A DNA stretch of 64,000 nucleotides from Beduinella massiliensis (GTDB lineage: Bacteria > Bacillota > Clostridia > Christensenellales > Aristaeellaceae), in assembly GCF_900199405.1 (NCBI RefSeq), contig NZ_LT963430.1, positions 1,178,001 to 1,242,000 on the forward strand. Direction: 5' to 3'. A program made the translations under genes and the position numbers. The notes under the pieces are model-generated. The model saw nothing but the letters and a program-made list of their open reading frames with translations, did no database searches and was not told where the DNA came from. Below are positions 45,925-53,105 of this stretch, one piece after another. How positions within the stretch are numbered: the stretch's first letter is position 1; each line of letters starts with the position of its first letter.

Positions 45925-46806
45925 TCAGGAGGACAGGAGGCTCTTGCGCACCGCATGCAGAAACAGCTCCGCTGCCTTGGTGAACACCTGATACTTTTTC
46001 CAGACGATGCAAAGCTCCGCCTGCAGGGCGGGGGTCAGCGGCCTGAAGCACAGATTGCTCCCTTGGGTGTTGAGGATTTTGTCCAGCGTGATGGCGTAGC
46101 CGATGCCCTCGTCCACCAGGATGGATCCGTTGTACAGCAGGCTGTACGTCGCCACGATGCGCAGGTCGGCCTCGTTTCTGTTCAGCCAGAGGGAAAGGGC
46201 GCTGCCCTCCCGGTGCTGACGGGAAAGGATGAGCGGCTTGTCCCATAGGTCCTCCGGCCGGATGGCATCCTTTTGGGCGAGCGGAGCATCCCGCCGCATG
46301 AGCACGCCCCAGACGTCCTTTTCCGGGATGCGCAGGTAGTCGTATTTGGACAGATCTTTGGGATCAAGGAGGATGCCGAAGTCGATCAGGCCCTTATCCA
46401 GCTCCTCGGTCACGTCGGCGGAATCGCCGCTTGCGATGTGGACGCGAATTTGCGGGTGCTCCCGCTGCAATGCGCCCGCGGCCCGCGCGAGGATGCGGAT
46501 GGCGTCCGTTTCGCCCGCGCCGATGTAGATGTCGCCGGCGACCCTCTCGTCGTTCAGGGTGATCTCCCGTTCCGTCTTCCAAACCAGATCCATGATCTCC
46601 TCCGCCCGCTTGCGCAGGAGCATGCCCTCCTCCGTGAGCGTGATTTTCCGGTTTCCCCGAAGGAAGAGCTGCTTGCCGAGCTCGTCCTCCAGATTCTTGA
46701 GCTGGCGCGAGAGCGTCGGCTGGGAAAGGTGCAGATATGCCGCCGCCCCAGAAACGCTCTGTTCCCTCGCCACGGCGAGAAAGTATTGCAACACGCGCAG
46801 TTCCAT
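45925..46806 (-). CDS. LysR-family transcriptional regulator
   Basis: A 293-residue LysR regulator. The N-terminal winged helix reads LQYFLAVAREQSVSGAAAYL, then LSQPTLSRQLKNLEDELG; the C-terminal effector domain runs from about residue 90. AGGAGG precedes the ATG. It sits between ohyA (same strand, downstream) and the divergent lipoprotein/DUF3737 genes. Similar LysR genes usually stand beside cyclophilin-like genes, so the divergent operon is the likelier target, with ohyA as a second possibility. Confidence 0.9.
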   Translation of the reverse strand: MELRVLQYFLAVAREQSVSGAAAYLHLSQPTLSRQLKNLEDELGKQLFLRGNRKITLTEEGMLLRKRAEEIMDLVWKTEREITLNDERVAGDIYIGAGETDAIRILARAAGALQREHPQIRVHIASGDSADVTEELDKGLIDFGILLDPKDLSKYDYLRIPEKDVWGVLMRRDAPLAQKDAIRPEDLWDKPLILSRQHREGSALSLWLNRNEADLRIVATYSLLYNGSILVDEGIGYAITLDKILNTQGSNLCFRPLTPALQAELCIVWKKYQVFTKAAELFLHAVRKSLLSS

Positions 46807-46869
46807 CTCATCGCCTCCTGTTCAGACGAGTATAGCACGGGGAATTCATAACTGTAAAGCATAGATAGA

Positions 46870-46914
46870 TATTTGCTATAAGTATTTGCTATCTAATGGC
46901 GGCGGCGCTATACT
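46870..46914 (+). promoter_or_regulatory. Promoter with duplicated 10-bp box upstream of the lipoprotein gene
   Basis: TATTTGCTAT occurs twice (46870-46879 and 46883-46892, 13 bp apart). The second copy overlaps a -35 (TTGCTA, 46886-46891), 17 bp before TATACT (46909-46914). The outer bases AGATAG/CTATCT also form an inverted repeat. This fits a LysR-controlled divergent promoter. Confidence 0.55.
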
Positions 46915-46946
46915 GAACCCGAGAAGCAAACAGGAGGTTTTACGAG

Positions 46947-47444
46947 ATGAATGCACTGAAAAGAGTCGTAAAGCTTTTCGGCATCGCCGCGCTGCTGGTT
47001 TTTATGTGCGGCTGCGCTGAAAGCGATGGCGCCCGGCGTCCGTCGGCCGGCGCGGCGGAAATCCCCGAAAAGGAAGCCGAAAGGATAGATGCGGTTCCCA
47101 TGAAGGTTCAGGTAAAAAAGGATGACACGGTGATCGTGTTTGCGCTGAACGACGGTCGTGCCGCGCGTGAGCTGTATGCGCAGCTGCCGGTGACGGTACA
47201 GGTGGAGGATTTCGGAACCAACGAAAAGATCTTTTATCCGCCGGAAGCGCTCTCCACCGAAGACACGCCGCAGGCGGAGGGGCAGGAGGGTACGCTGGCG
47301 TATTACGCGCCGTGGGGGGACGTGGTGATGTTCTACGGGCATTTCGAAAGGAACGCCGGTCTGTATGCGCTGGGCGAGGCCGTCAGCGGGATGGAGGAGA
47401 TCATGACGCTCGACGGAGCCGTAGAAATTTCGGCAGTGGGGTGA
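46947..47444 (+). CDS. Lipoprotein with cyclophilin-like fold
   Basis: A 165-residue protein. The N-terminus is a lipoprotein-type signal (KLFGIAALLVFMCGC, lipidated Cys probably residue 23), followed by a low-complexity linker and a cyclophilin-like domain of about 110 residues (QLPVTVQVEDFGTNEKIFYPP, then GTLAYYAPWGDVVMFY). These domains are related in fold to peptidyl-prolyl isomerases but have no proven activity. AGGAGG precedes the ATG. It is first in a three-gene run with DUF3737 and a small helical protein. Confidence 0.75.
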   Translation: MNALKRVVKLFGIAALLVFMCGCAESDGARRPSAGAAEIPEKEAERIDAVPMKVQVKKDDTVIVFALNDGRAARELYAQLPVTVQVEDFGTNEKIFYPPEALSTEDTPQAEGQEGTLAYYAPWGDVVMFYGHFERNAGLYALGEAVSGMEEIMTLDGAVEISAVG

Positions 47445-47484
47445 TTCGGAGCAGGACGCGGAAAGAGAAGGAGGAGAAAGAGAC

Positions 47485-48381
47485 TTGAAGCGAATAGAGC
47501 ATCAAAAATTTGACGGGGAGCGGGCGCTCTACGGCGAGCGGGAGCTTCACCTTATGCATTGCGCCTTTGACGGCCCGGCTGACGGCGAAAGCGCGCTGAA
47601 GGAGTGCACCGGCATTCGCGCGGAAGATTGCTATTGTAACCTGCGCTACCCCTTTTGGCACGACCGGGATCTTCACATCAGCGGCACGGAGCTGACACCT
47701 CTTTGTCGCGCCGCGCTGTGGTATTCCGAACGCGTGCGCATCGAGGGGAGCAGGCTGCATGGAATCAAGGCGCTGCGCGAATGCAGCGACGTCGCCATGG
47801 CGGACTGCGACATCCGCTCCGCCGAATTCGGCTGGTCGGTGCGGGGAATAGAAATGCGCCGCTGCACCGCGGAGAGCGAGTATTTCATGATGCGCGCGGA
47901 GGACATGCGCTTCGTTGACGTGCGTCTGCGCGGGAAGTACTCCTTTCAGTACGTTCAAAATGCGACCTTTGAAGACTGCGAACTGGACACGAAGGACGCA
48001 TTCTGGCACGCGAAAAACGTGACGGTACGAAACAGCGTAGTCCGGGGAGAATACCTGGCTTGGTACTCCGACAGCCTCACCCTCGTCAACTGTAAGATCA
48101 TCGGCACGCAGCCGTTTTGCTACTGCACGAATCTCAGGCTGATCGACTGCGAGATGGTAGATGCGGACCTTTGTTTTGAAAAGTCCGAGGTTTCAGCGAC
48201 CCTCACGGCGCCGGTTCAGAGCGTCAAAAACCCGCTTTGCGGCACGATCTTCGCACCGGCGGTCGGTCAGGTCATCCTGGACGATCCAAACGCCCGCGGA
48301 CAAGTCGTGCTCTGGAGCGAAATGGCTGCCAGGACGGAAGCGAGCCCGGTGTTTGAAGAAAGGAAGGAATTTTGCGGGTGA
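47485..48381 (+). CDS. DUF3737-family protein (right-handed beta-helix)
   Basis: A 298-residue protein of the DUF3737 type. It is made of about a dozen short repeats with alternating hydrophobic and polar residues and periodic Cys/Asp (DCDIRSAEFGW, FEDCELDTKDAFWHAKN, LVNCKIIGTQPFCYC), as in right-handed parallel beta-helices. Function is unknown. The start is a TTG with GGAGGAG ten bases upstream. It is 40 bases after the lipoprotein gene. Confidence 0.8.
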   Translation: MKRIEHQKFDGERALYGERELHLMHCAFDGPADGESALKECTGIRAEDCYCNLRYPFWHDRDLHISGTELTPLCRAALWYSERVRIEGSRLHGIKALRECSDVAMADCDIRSAEFGWSVRGIEMRRCTAESEYFMMRAEDMRFVDVRLRGKYSFQYVQNATFEDCELDTKDAFWHAKNVTVRNSVVRGEYLAWYSDSLTLVNCKIIGTQPFCYCTNLRLIDCEMVDADLCFEKSEVSATLTAPVQSVKNPLCGTIFAPAVGQVILDDPNARGQVVLWSEMAARTEASPVFEERKEFCG

Positions 48382-48470
48382 AAAGTCGGGTTCTCGTGAT
48401 TACGACCAGCCCGCGCTGCGAGCGGCCTTTCGCATGGGCTGTGCAGCATGAGCGAAAGAGAGGGACGCGC

Positions 48471-48701
48471 ATGGCGGAAGCTTCCGACATCCGGGAGAAG
48501 CTATATCAAAATCTGGTGGACGCAGGGTGTTGCCAGGAGACGGCCGCTCAGTGCATGGACCTGATCTGTGAGCGGCGGACGGCTGAACTGACGGCGCTTC
48601 TTTCAAGGCATCGGGCTGCGCTACTGGAGGCGGTGCATGAAAACCAGAGACGGATCGACTGCCTCGACTTTTTGATCCACCACCTTGGAAAAAGGGGATA
48701 G
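48471..48701 (+). CDS. Small conserved helical protein
   Basis: A 76-residue, largely helical protein with the pattern KLYQNLVDAGCCQETAAQCM, then HENQRRIDCLDFLIHHL. I recall similar short proteins encoded beside cyclophilin-like and LysR genes in Firmicutes, but no function is known to me. The ATG at 48471 has GAGGGA upstream; the longer frame overlaps the DUF3737 end. A hairpin follows. Confidence 0.6.
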   Translation: MAEASDIREKLYQNLVDAGCCQETAAQCMDLICERRTAELTALLSRHRAALLEAVHENQRRIDCLDFLIHHLGKRG

Positions 48702-48719
48702 GGAGCCGGGACACACATT

Positions 48720-48751
48720 TTCCCCGCCCATCGGGCGGGGAATGCTGCTTT
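48720..48751 (+). terminator. Terminator between convergent small-protein and msr genes
   Basis: Perfect 10-bp stem TTCCCCGCCC (48720-48729) / GGGCGGGGAA (48733-48742), then TGCTGCTTTT. Confidence 0.65.
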
Positions 48752-48756
48752 TCCAT

Positions 48757-49710
48757 CTATTTTACCAGATCCTTCAGGTTTCCATAGCCGGCCGCGTCCA
48801 TCTCTTCATAGGGGATGAACCGCAGGGCGGCGCTGTTGATGCAGAAACGCACGCCGCCCGGCGCCTCGCTTTCTCCCTTAAACACGTGGCCCAGATGGCT
48901 GCCGCCCGCGCGGCTTCGCACCTCGATCCGATGCATGCCGTGAGAACGGTCTTCCTTGTATCTGACGACGCCGGGATCGATGGGTGCGGAAAAGGCAGGC
49001 CAGCCGCAGGCGCTGTCGAACTTGTCCGTAGAGGAAAAGAGCGGCTCGCCCGTTGCTGCATCCACGTAGATCCCACGGGCATGATGCGACCAATAGGCGT
49101 TTTGATAGGGCGCTTCGGTAGCGCCCTGCTGCGTCACGGCGAATTGCTCGGGCGTGAGCTTTTTCTTCAGCGCCTCGCGGGGCGGGCGGACATACCGGCC
49201 GGGATCTACGCGGCTCTTTGACAGGGAGCTTATTTCGCCGGGAAGGATGTGGCAGTAACCGCTCGGGTTCTTTTCCAGATAACGCTGATGATATTCCTCC
49301 GCCGGATAGAAACGCGAGAGCGGTGCGATTTCCACGCAAAAGCTTTCATGGTTTTGCCTTTCGATCTCCACGATGCGCTCTACCGTCCTGTGGGAATCCT
49401 CGTCGGCGGTGTAAACGCCGGTCTGATACTGCGTGCCTATGTCGTTGCCCTGCCTGTTGGGGGTGGTTGGGTCGATCACGGAAAAGTAGGCAAAGAGGAG
49501 GGCGTCGAGGCTCGTCTTTTCCGGATCGTAAACCACGCGAACCGTTTCACGGTGCCCGGTCGTTCCGCCGCATACATCTTGATAAGTGGGGTTTTCCGTG
49601 TGGCCGTTTGCGTAGCCGCTTACGGCGTCTGTAACGCCCGGCAGGGAACGCATGAGCTTTTCAAGCCCCCAAAAGCATCCGCCGGCCAGATAGATTTCAC
49701 GCGTTGCCAA
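48757..49710 (-). CDS. msrAB: Bifunctional methionine sulfoxide reductase MsrA-MsrB
   Basis: A 317-residue fusion that reduces both methionine S- and R-sulfoxides. The N-terminal MsrA domain starts IYLAGGCFWGLEKLM (catalytic Cys in GCFWG); the C-terminal MsrB domain carries GWPAFSAPID, HLGHVF and the catalytic Cys in VRFCINSAALRF. The two Cys pairs that bind zinc in many MsrB proteins are absent. A TTG at 49710 has CGAGGAAG six bases upstream and gives the normal MsrA start; an ATG at 49737 lacks a ribosome site. No signal peptide, so it repairs cytoplasmic proteins. Confidence 0.92.
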   Translation of the reverse strand: MATREIYLAGGCFWGLEKLMRSLPGVTDAVSGYANGHTENPTYQDVCGGTTGHRETVRVVYDPEKTSLDALLFAYFSVIDPTTPNRQGNDIGTQYQTGVYTADEDSHRTVERIVEIERQNHESFCVEIAPLSRFYPAEEYHQRYLEKNPSGYCHILPGEISSLSKSRVDPGRYVRPPREALKKKLTPEQFAVTQQGATEAPYQNAYWSHHARGIYVDAATGEPLFSSTDKFDSACGWPAFSAPIDPGVVRYKEDRSHGMHRIEVRSRAGGSHLGHVFKGESEAPGGVRFCINSAALRFIPYEEMDAAGYGNLKDLVK

Positions 49711-49812
49711 TTTTCTTCCTCGCTTTCTGCCTGCCATATCGATCAGGCATACTGTACCCGTAAGCGCGCCCCTTTTATCCTGCGCCGGCACGATTTTCCA
49801 AAACGGATAGGA

Positions 49813-49844
49813 CAAAAAAGGCGACCCTGACGGATCGCCCTTTT
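49813..49844 (-). terminator. Terminator of tRNA-Ile
   Basis: On the minus strand GGCGATCC pairs with GGGTCGCC around CGTCA, followed by TTTTTTGTC. Read on the plus strand it is also followed by TTTTC. It lies directly after the tRNA. Confidence 0.7.
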
Positions 49845-49846
49845 CT

Positions 49847-49923
49847 TGGTGGGACACAGTGGACTCGAACCACCGACCTCTCGCTTATCAGGCGAGTGCT
49901 CTAACCAGCTGAGCTAGTGACCC
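49847..49923 (-). tRNA. tRNA-Ile (GAT anticodon)
   Basis: A 77-base tRNA on the minus strand. It starts GGGTCACTAGCTCAGCTGG, the anticodon arm is CTCGC-CTGATAA-GCGAG with anticodon GAT, the T arm contains GGTTCGAGTCC, and the CCA end is encoded. Acceptor pairing GGGTCAC/GTGTCCC is nearly complete. It is a lone tRNA outside an rRNA operon. Confidence 0.95.
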
Positions 49924-49942
49924 ATGCCATCGAACGGAAATT

Positions 49943-49971
49943 ATTATAGCATTTTTTCCTTGCCATTGCAA
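49943..49971 (-). promoter_or_regulatory. Promoter of tRNA-Ile
   Basis: On the minus strand TTGCAA (49966-49971), 17 bp, TATAAT (49943-49948), about 20 bases before the tRNA. The repeat flanking the IS481-type element begins only five bases beyond the -35, so the promoter is intact. Confidence 0.75.
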
Positions 49972-49975
49972 GACC

Positions 49976-50002
49976 GTTTTTAATAGATGTGCGAAATCTG
50001 CC
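49976..50002 (+). repeat. 27-bp direct repeat, left of the IS481-type element
   Basis: The sequence starts GTTTTTAATAGATGTGCG and is repeated without a mismatch at 51067-51093, just outside the right end of the element. Confidence 0.9.
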
Positions 50003-51066
50003 TGTAGGAGTACAATACATATTGGACAGTAGAAGAAAAAAAGGATGAAGGATATGGCCTCATCGGTTATAGTTGGAGTTGCGGACAACAACTATACGAG
50101 AGGGGGCCACATCCTTCATGAGCAAGAGTATAACACAGGACATGGCATATCGGCAATCCCTGATGAAGTATGCGGTGAAATACGGCGTGAGCCGGGCCAG
50201 CCGGAAATACAACAAGAGCCGGTCGTATATCTACTTCTGGAAAGCTCGCTGGGATGGGAGCATGGCCTCCCTGGCCTGCCAGTCCCGACGTCCCCACAGT
50301 CATCCCAACCAGCATACCGAAGCAGAGCTGAAGCTGATCCGGGATATGCGCCGCAGAGATCCCAAACTAGGTATGGTGGAACTGTGGCACCGCTTACGTC
50401 GGCGGGGATATACCCGCCGCCCGGAGAGCCTCTTCCGCGTAATGCGGAAACTAGGGTTATTCCCACAAGTAGAGAAGAAGCCGGCTTATAGGCCCAAGCC
50501 TTATGAGCAGATGACCTATCCTGGACAGCGCGTTCAGGTGGATGTGAAGGTGGTGCCCCGCCGCTGTATCGCGGACCCGGAGCTGCGCCTGTTTCAGTAC
50601 ACTGCCATGGATGAGTTTACCCGACTGCGCTTCCTGGCCGCTTACCCTGAGCAGTCCACCTATTCTTCCGCTGACTTTCTCAAAAGGCTGTTCAAGTGGT
50701 ATGCCCGCCGGGGTATCCGGGTAGAGTGTGTCCAGACCGACAACGGCTTTGAATTCACCAACCGCTTTTCCAACAGCAAACGCAATCAGGTAACGCTGTT
50801 TGAGAAAACGGCTGCTGATCTGGGAATTCGGCATAAGCTCATAAAACCATACACACCTCGCCACAACGGTAAGGTTGAACGCAGTCACAGAGAAGACCAA
50901 AAGCTATTCTACAATACCCATTCTTTCTTCTCGCTCGATGACTTTGGTGGGCAGCTAGCTGCCCACCAAGCTCGCACCAACAACAGACCGATGCGCCCTC
51001 TCCTTTGGGCTTCGCCTAGAGAGTTCCTTCTTGCTTTCACTGTCCAAGATGTTTGACAAACCTACA
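50003..51066 (+). mobile_element. IS481-type insertion sequence
   Basis: A 1064-bp element. Its terminal inverted repeats (27 bases, 19 matching) begin TGTAGG at both ends and contain TTGGACAG inside. One transposase gene fills it. It is flanked by perfect 27-bp direct repeats, longer than the target duplications I know for this family. It lies just upstream of the tRNA-Ile promoter. Confidence 0.85.
50118..51056 (+). CDS. IS481-family DDE transposase
   Basis: About 312 residues. The N-terminal helix-turn-helix (KYAVKYGVSRASRKYNKSRS) is followed by an rve core with catalytic residues in RVQVDVKVV (Asp), CVQTDNGFEF (Asp) and NGKVERSHREDQ (Glu). The ATG at 50118 fits AGAGGGGG upstream; a longer frame starts at 50073. 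There are no frameshifts, so it may be active. A shadow frame at 50045-50491 overlaps it and is not a gene. Confidence 0.9.
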   Translation: MSKSITQDMAYRQSLMKYAVKYGVSRASRKYNKSRSYIYFWKARWDGSMASLACQSRRPHSHPNQHTEAELKLIRDMRRRDPKLGMVELWHRLRRRGYTRRPESLFRVMRKLGLFPQVEKKPAYRPKPYEQMTYPGQRVQVDVKVVPRRCIADPELRLFQYTAMDEFTRLRFLAAYPEQSTYSSADFLKRLFKWYARRGIRVECVQTDNGFEFTNRFSNSKRNQVTLFEKTAADLGIRHKLIKPYTPRHNGKVERSHREDQKLFYNTHSFFSLDDFGGQLAAHQARTNNRPMRPLLWASPREFLLAFTVQDV

Positions 51067-51093
51067 GTTTTTAATAGATGTGCGAAATCTGCC
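51067..51093 (+). repeat. 27-bp direct repeat, right of the IS481-type element
   Basis: Identical to 49976-50002. It is either a very long target duplication or part of a conserved site that this element recognises. Confidence 0.9.
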
Positions 51094-51098
51094 ACGGA

Positions 51099-51128
51099 TG
51101 GACATAAAAACCATCGATTTATTATAAT
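51099..51128 (+). promoter_or_regulatory. Candidate promoter before a long leader
   Basis: TGGACA (51099-51104), 18 bp, TATAAT (51123-51128). The next gene starts 320 bases later. Between the two I see no gene, only runs of T near 51232 and the hairpin at 51413. It may produce a long leader. Confidence 0.4.
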
Positions 51129-51412
51129 AGGAAACATCTAAAGGCGGAAAGAATAGGCAAAGGATAAGCGTGCTCGGCTAGCGCAAACTCTTTTTGCACG
51201 ACCTATGGAAAAAATCCACATGCACGGACGTTTTTTTCCTGGCGGACGCCCTTTGAGCCTATTGTTCCAGAGCGCACGATGGCTGTCCTTGTGCTTGCGC
51301 CGCCGGCGTTGAGGTCGCGCTGCTGGCAGGGGACAGCCTGGGTGGAAAAAATGCGGAGGTCGGGGCGTAAAATACGGAGGCGCTGCATCAAAGTGGCACA
51401 CATGTGAATTTG

Positions 51413-51441
51413 CCCTCCCGCGCAGACTGTGCGCGGGAGGG
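51413..51441 (+). promoter_or_regulatory. Hairpin that buries the ribosome site of the 51448 gene
   Basis: Perfect 12-bp stem CCCTCCCGCGCA (51413-51424) / TGCGCGGGAGGG (51430-51441) with a five-base loop. The right arm contains the only good ribosome site (GGGAGGGG) for the ATG at 51448. In this fold translation would be blocked, so this may be a translational control element; a terminator is the alternative (GTTTTC follows). Confidence 0.6.
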
Positions 51442-51447
51442 GTTTTC

Positions 51448-51840
51448 ATGAACATAAAAAAAGCGCGCGAGCGCCTGCTCGTCTTCGGGGTGGGGGCCGC
51501 AGGATACAGCATGCTGGAAATTCTCTGGCGCGGGCATACGCACTGGTCGATGGCGCTTACGGGGGGCGTGTGCTTCAGCGTCATTTACGAAATCAACCGC
51601 AGGCTGCGCCACAGGCCGATGCTGCTGCGCTGCGCGCTGGGCGCGGCGGTGATTACCGGCATGGAACTGCTCGTGGGCCTGCTCGTGAACGAGCGCTGGC
51701 ACATGAACGTCTGGGACTACTCGCGCCGCCGCTTTAACTATCGCGGGCAGATTTGTGCGCTGTACAGCATGCTCTGGTTCCTGCTGTGCATCCCGCTGGG
51801 GCCGTTCTGCGCGTGGCTGCGCAGGCGTGTGGCGAGGTAA
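51448..51840 (+). CDS. Small membrane protein, putative ABC transporter permease family (CmpB-like)
   Basis: A 130-residue protein with four predicted transmembrane helices. VWDYSRRRFNYRGQICALYSMLWFLL matches the conserved block of a family annotated as putative ABC transporter permease (ABC_trans_CmpB), though a transport role is unproven. The ribosome site lies inside the preceding hairpin. It is 62 bases before the ArsR-type gene on the same strand. Confidence 0.7.
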   Translation: MNIKKARERLLVFGVGAAGYSMLEILWRGHTHWSMALTGGVCFSVIYEINRRLRHRPMLLRCALGAAVITGMELLVGLLVNERWHMNVWDYSRRRFNYRGQICALYSMLWFLLCIPLGPFCAWLRRRVAR

Positions 51841-51902
51841 AAGCAGGACTTTGGCCGGGATTTGGAGAACCTCAGTTCCATCGAAGGATTGGGGGGACGG
51901 GT

Positions 51903-52862
51903 ATGGAGGAATTTCAGGGAAAGCACGCGGAGCTGACGATCGACCGGCCGGACGCGCTGTGCAGGATCGCGCACGCGCTCTCCTCGCCCGTGCGCCTGCA
52001 GATCATGCAGGCGCTGAGCAAGCGCAGCATGAACGTGGGGGAGCTGGCGGAATCCCTCGGCATTCCAATGTCCACCGCGGCGCTCGCGGTTAAGACGCTG
52101 GAGGAGGCCGGCATCGTCATGTCCGAGGTACAGCCGGGCGTTCGCGGGTCGATGAAGCTTTGCAGCCGCAGGCTGGACTCCATCTCCATCAACCTCGATC
52201 CCGTCGGGGAGCAGCACATCAGCGTCATCACCCTGCAAATGCCCATCGGCGGTTACAGCGTCGCGGGCGGCATCGTGCCGACCTGCGGGCTTGCGGGAGA
52301 GAAGACGCATATCGGGGAGATGGATAACCCCGCGTCGTTTTACCTTCCCGACCGTTTTGGGGCGCAGCTCATCTGGTTTCGTCAGGGATATCTGGAATAC
52401 CGCTTTTCGGTGCTGGGCATCGGCGCCATGGACGTGGAGTGGATGGAGATCTCCTTTGAGGCCTGTTCGGAGGCTCCCATGTACCGCGACCCGTGGAAGT
52501 CGGACATCGCCGTCTCGATCAACGGACGGCGTCTGGGCGTCTGGACCTGCCCCTGCGACTGCGGAGGCCGCCACGGCAGGCTGACCCCCTCGTGGTGGTC
52601 GGAGCTGTCCACGCAATATGGGTTTCTCAAGACGTGGCGGGTGGACAAGGAAGGAAGCTACCTGGAAAACATACCTATAGGAAGCACTGCGCTGGAAGAC
52701 CTGCGGATGAACGAGACAGACCACGTTTCTGTCCGTATAGAGGTGCCGAAGGACGCGCAAAACATTGGCGGAATGAATCTGTTCGGTGAACATTTTGGCG
52801 ATTTTGAGCAGCCGATCGTCCTGCGCGTCGGTTATCGCATGCGCTCCATTGAAGACGAATAG
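51903..52862 (+). CDS. ArsR-type winged-helix regulator with C-terminal domain
   Basis: A 319-residue protein. The N-terminal winged helix is ArsR-like (IAHALSSPVRLQIMQALS, then MNVGELAESLGIPMSTAALA). About 220 residues follow that I do not recognise as a named domain; they are rich in aromatic residues and include CDCGGRHGRLTPSWW. The ATG at 51903 follows a G-rich stretch; the frame opens further upstream without support. It stands directly upstream of the GH2 gene and importer and is the likely sugar-responsive regulator. Confidence 0.8.
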   Translation: MEEFQGKHAELTIDRPDALCRIAHALSSPVRLQIMQALSKRSMNVGELAESLGIPMSTAALAVKTLEEAGIVMSEVQPGVRGSMKLCSRRLDSISINLDPVGEQHISVITLQMPIGGYSVAGGIVPTCGLAGEKTHIGEMDNPASFYLPDRFGAQLIWFRQGYLEYRFSVLGIGAMDVEWMEISFEACSEAPMYRDPWKSDIAVSINGRRLGVWTCPCDCGGRHGRLTPSWWSELSTQYGFLKTWRVDKEGSYLENIPIGSTALEDLRMNETDHVSVRIEVPKDAQNIGGMNLFGEHFGDFEQPIVLRVGYRMRSIEDE

Positions 52863-52900
52863 AGCAAAAAAAACGAATGGAAATTGCGATTTGATACAAA

Positions 52901-52953
52901 TTTAATGGAATAAATTAAACCTATTGACAAGCTGGGCGGGACGATGCTATGCT
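52901..52953 (+). promoter_or_regulatory. Operator-like palindrome and promoter of the GH2 gene
   Basis: TTGACA (52924-52929), 18 bp, TATGCT (52948-52953). Immediately upstream lies TTTAAT-N7-ATTAAA (52901-52919), a perfect 6+6 inverted repeat suited to a winged-helix regulator. The leader to the GH2 start is about 145 bases. Confidence 0.55.
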
Positions 52954-53052
52954 TTGTGCATGGAATCGACCTGCTTTTTTTAGAGCGATTTTGCCGATAA
53001 AGCATATTTGATGGCGATTTGTGAGCGAATCTATCATTTATTAACTTTGAAA

Positions 53053-53083
53053 ATTATGGAGCAAAGACTTCGCTCTCCATAAT
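53053..53083 (+). promoter_or_regulatory. Hairpin in the GH2 leader
   Basis: ATTATGGAG (53053-53061) / CTCCATAAT (53075-53083), extended by GC pairs inside. It ends eight bases before the ribosome site of the GH2 gene. It may be an operator or an mRNA structure. Confidence 0.45.
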
Positions 53084-53105
53084 CGATATGTGGGAGGAAA
53101 GCATC

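Noticed and set aside
50045-50491. A 148-codon frame overlapping the IS481-type transposase
   Set aside because: Lies in a different frame inside the transposase gene with no motif.
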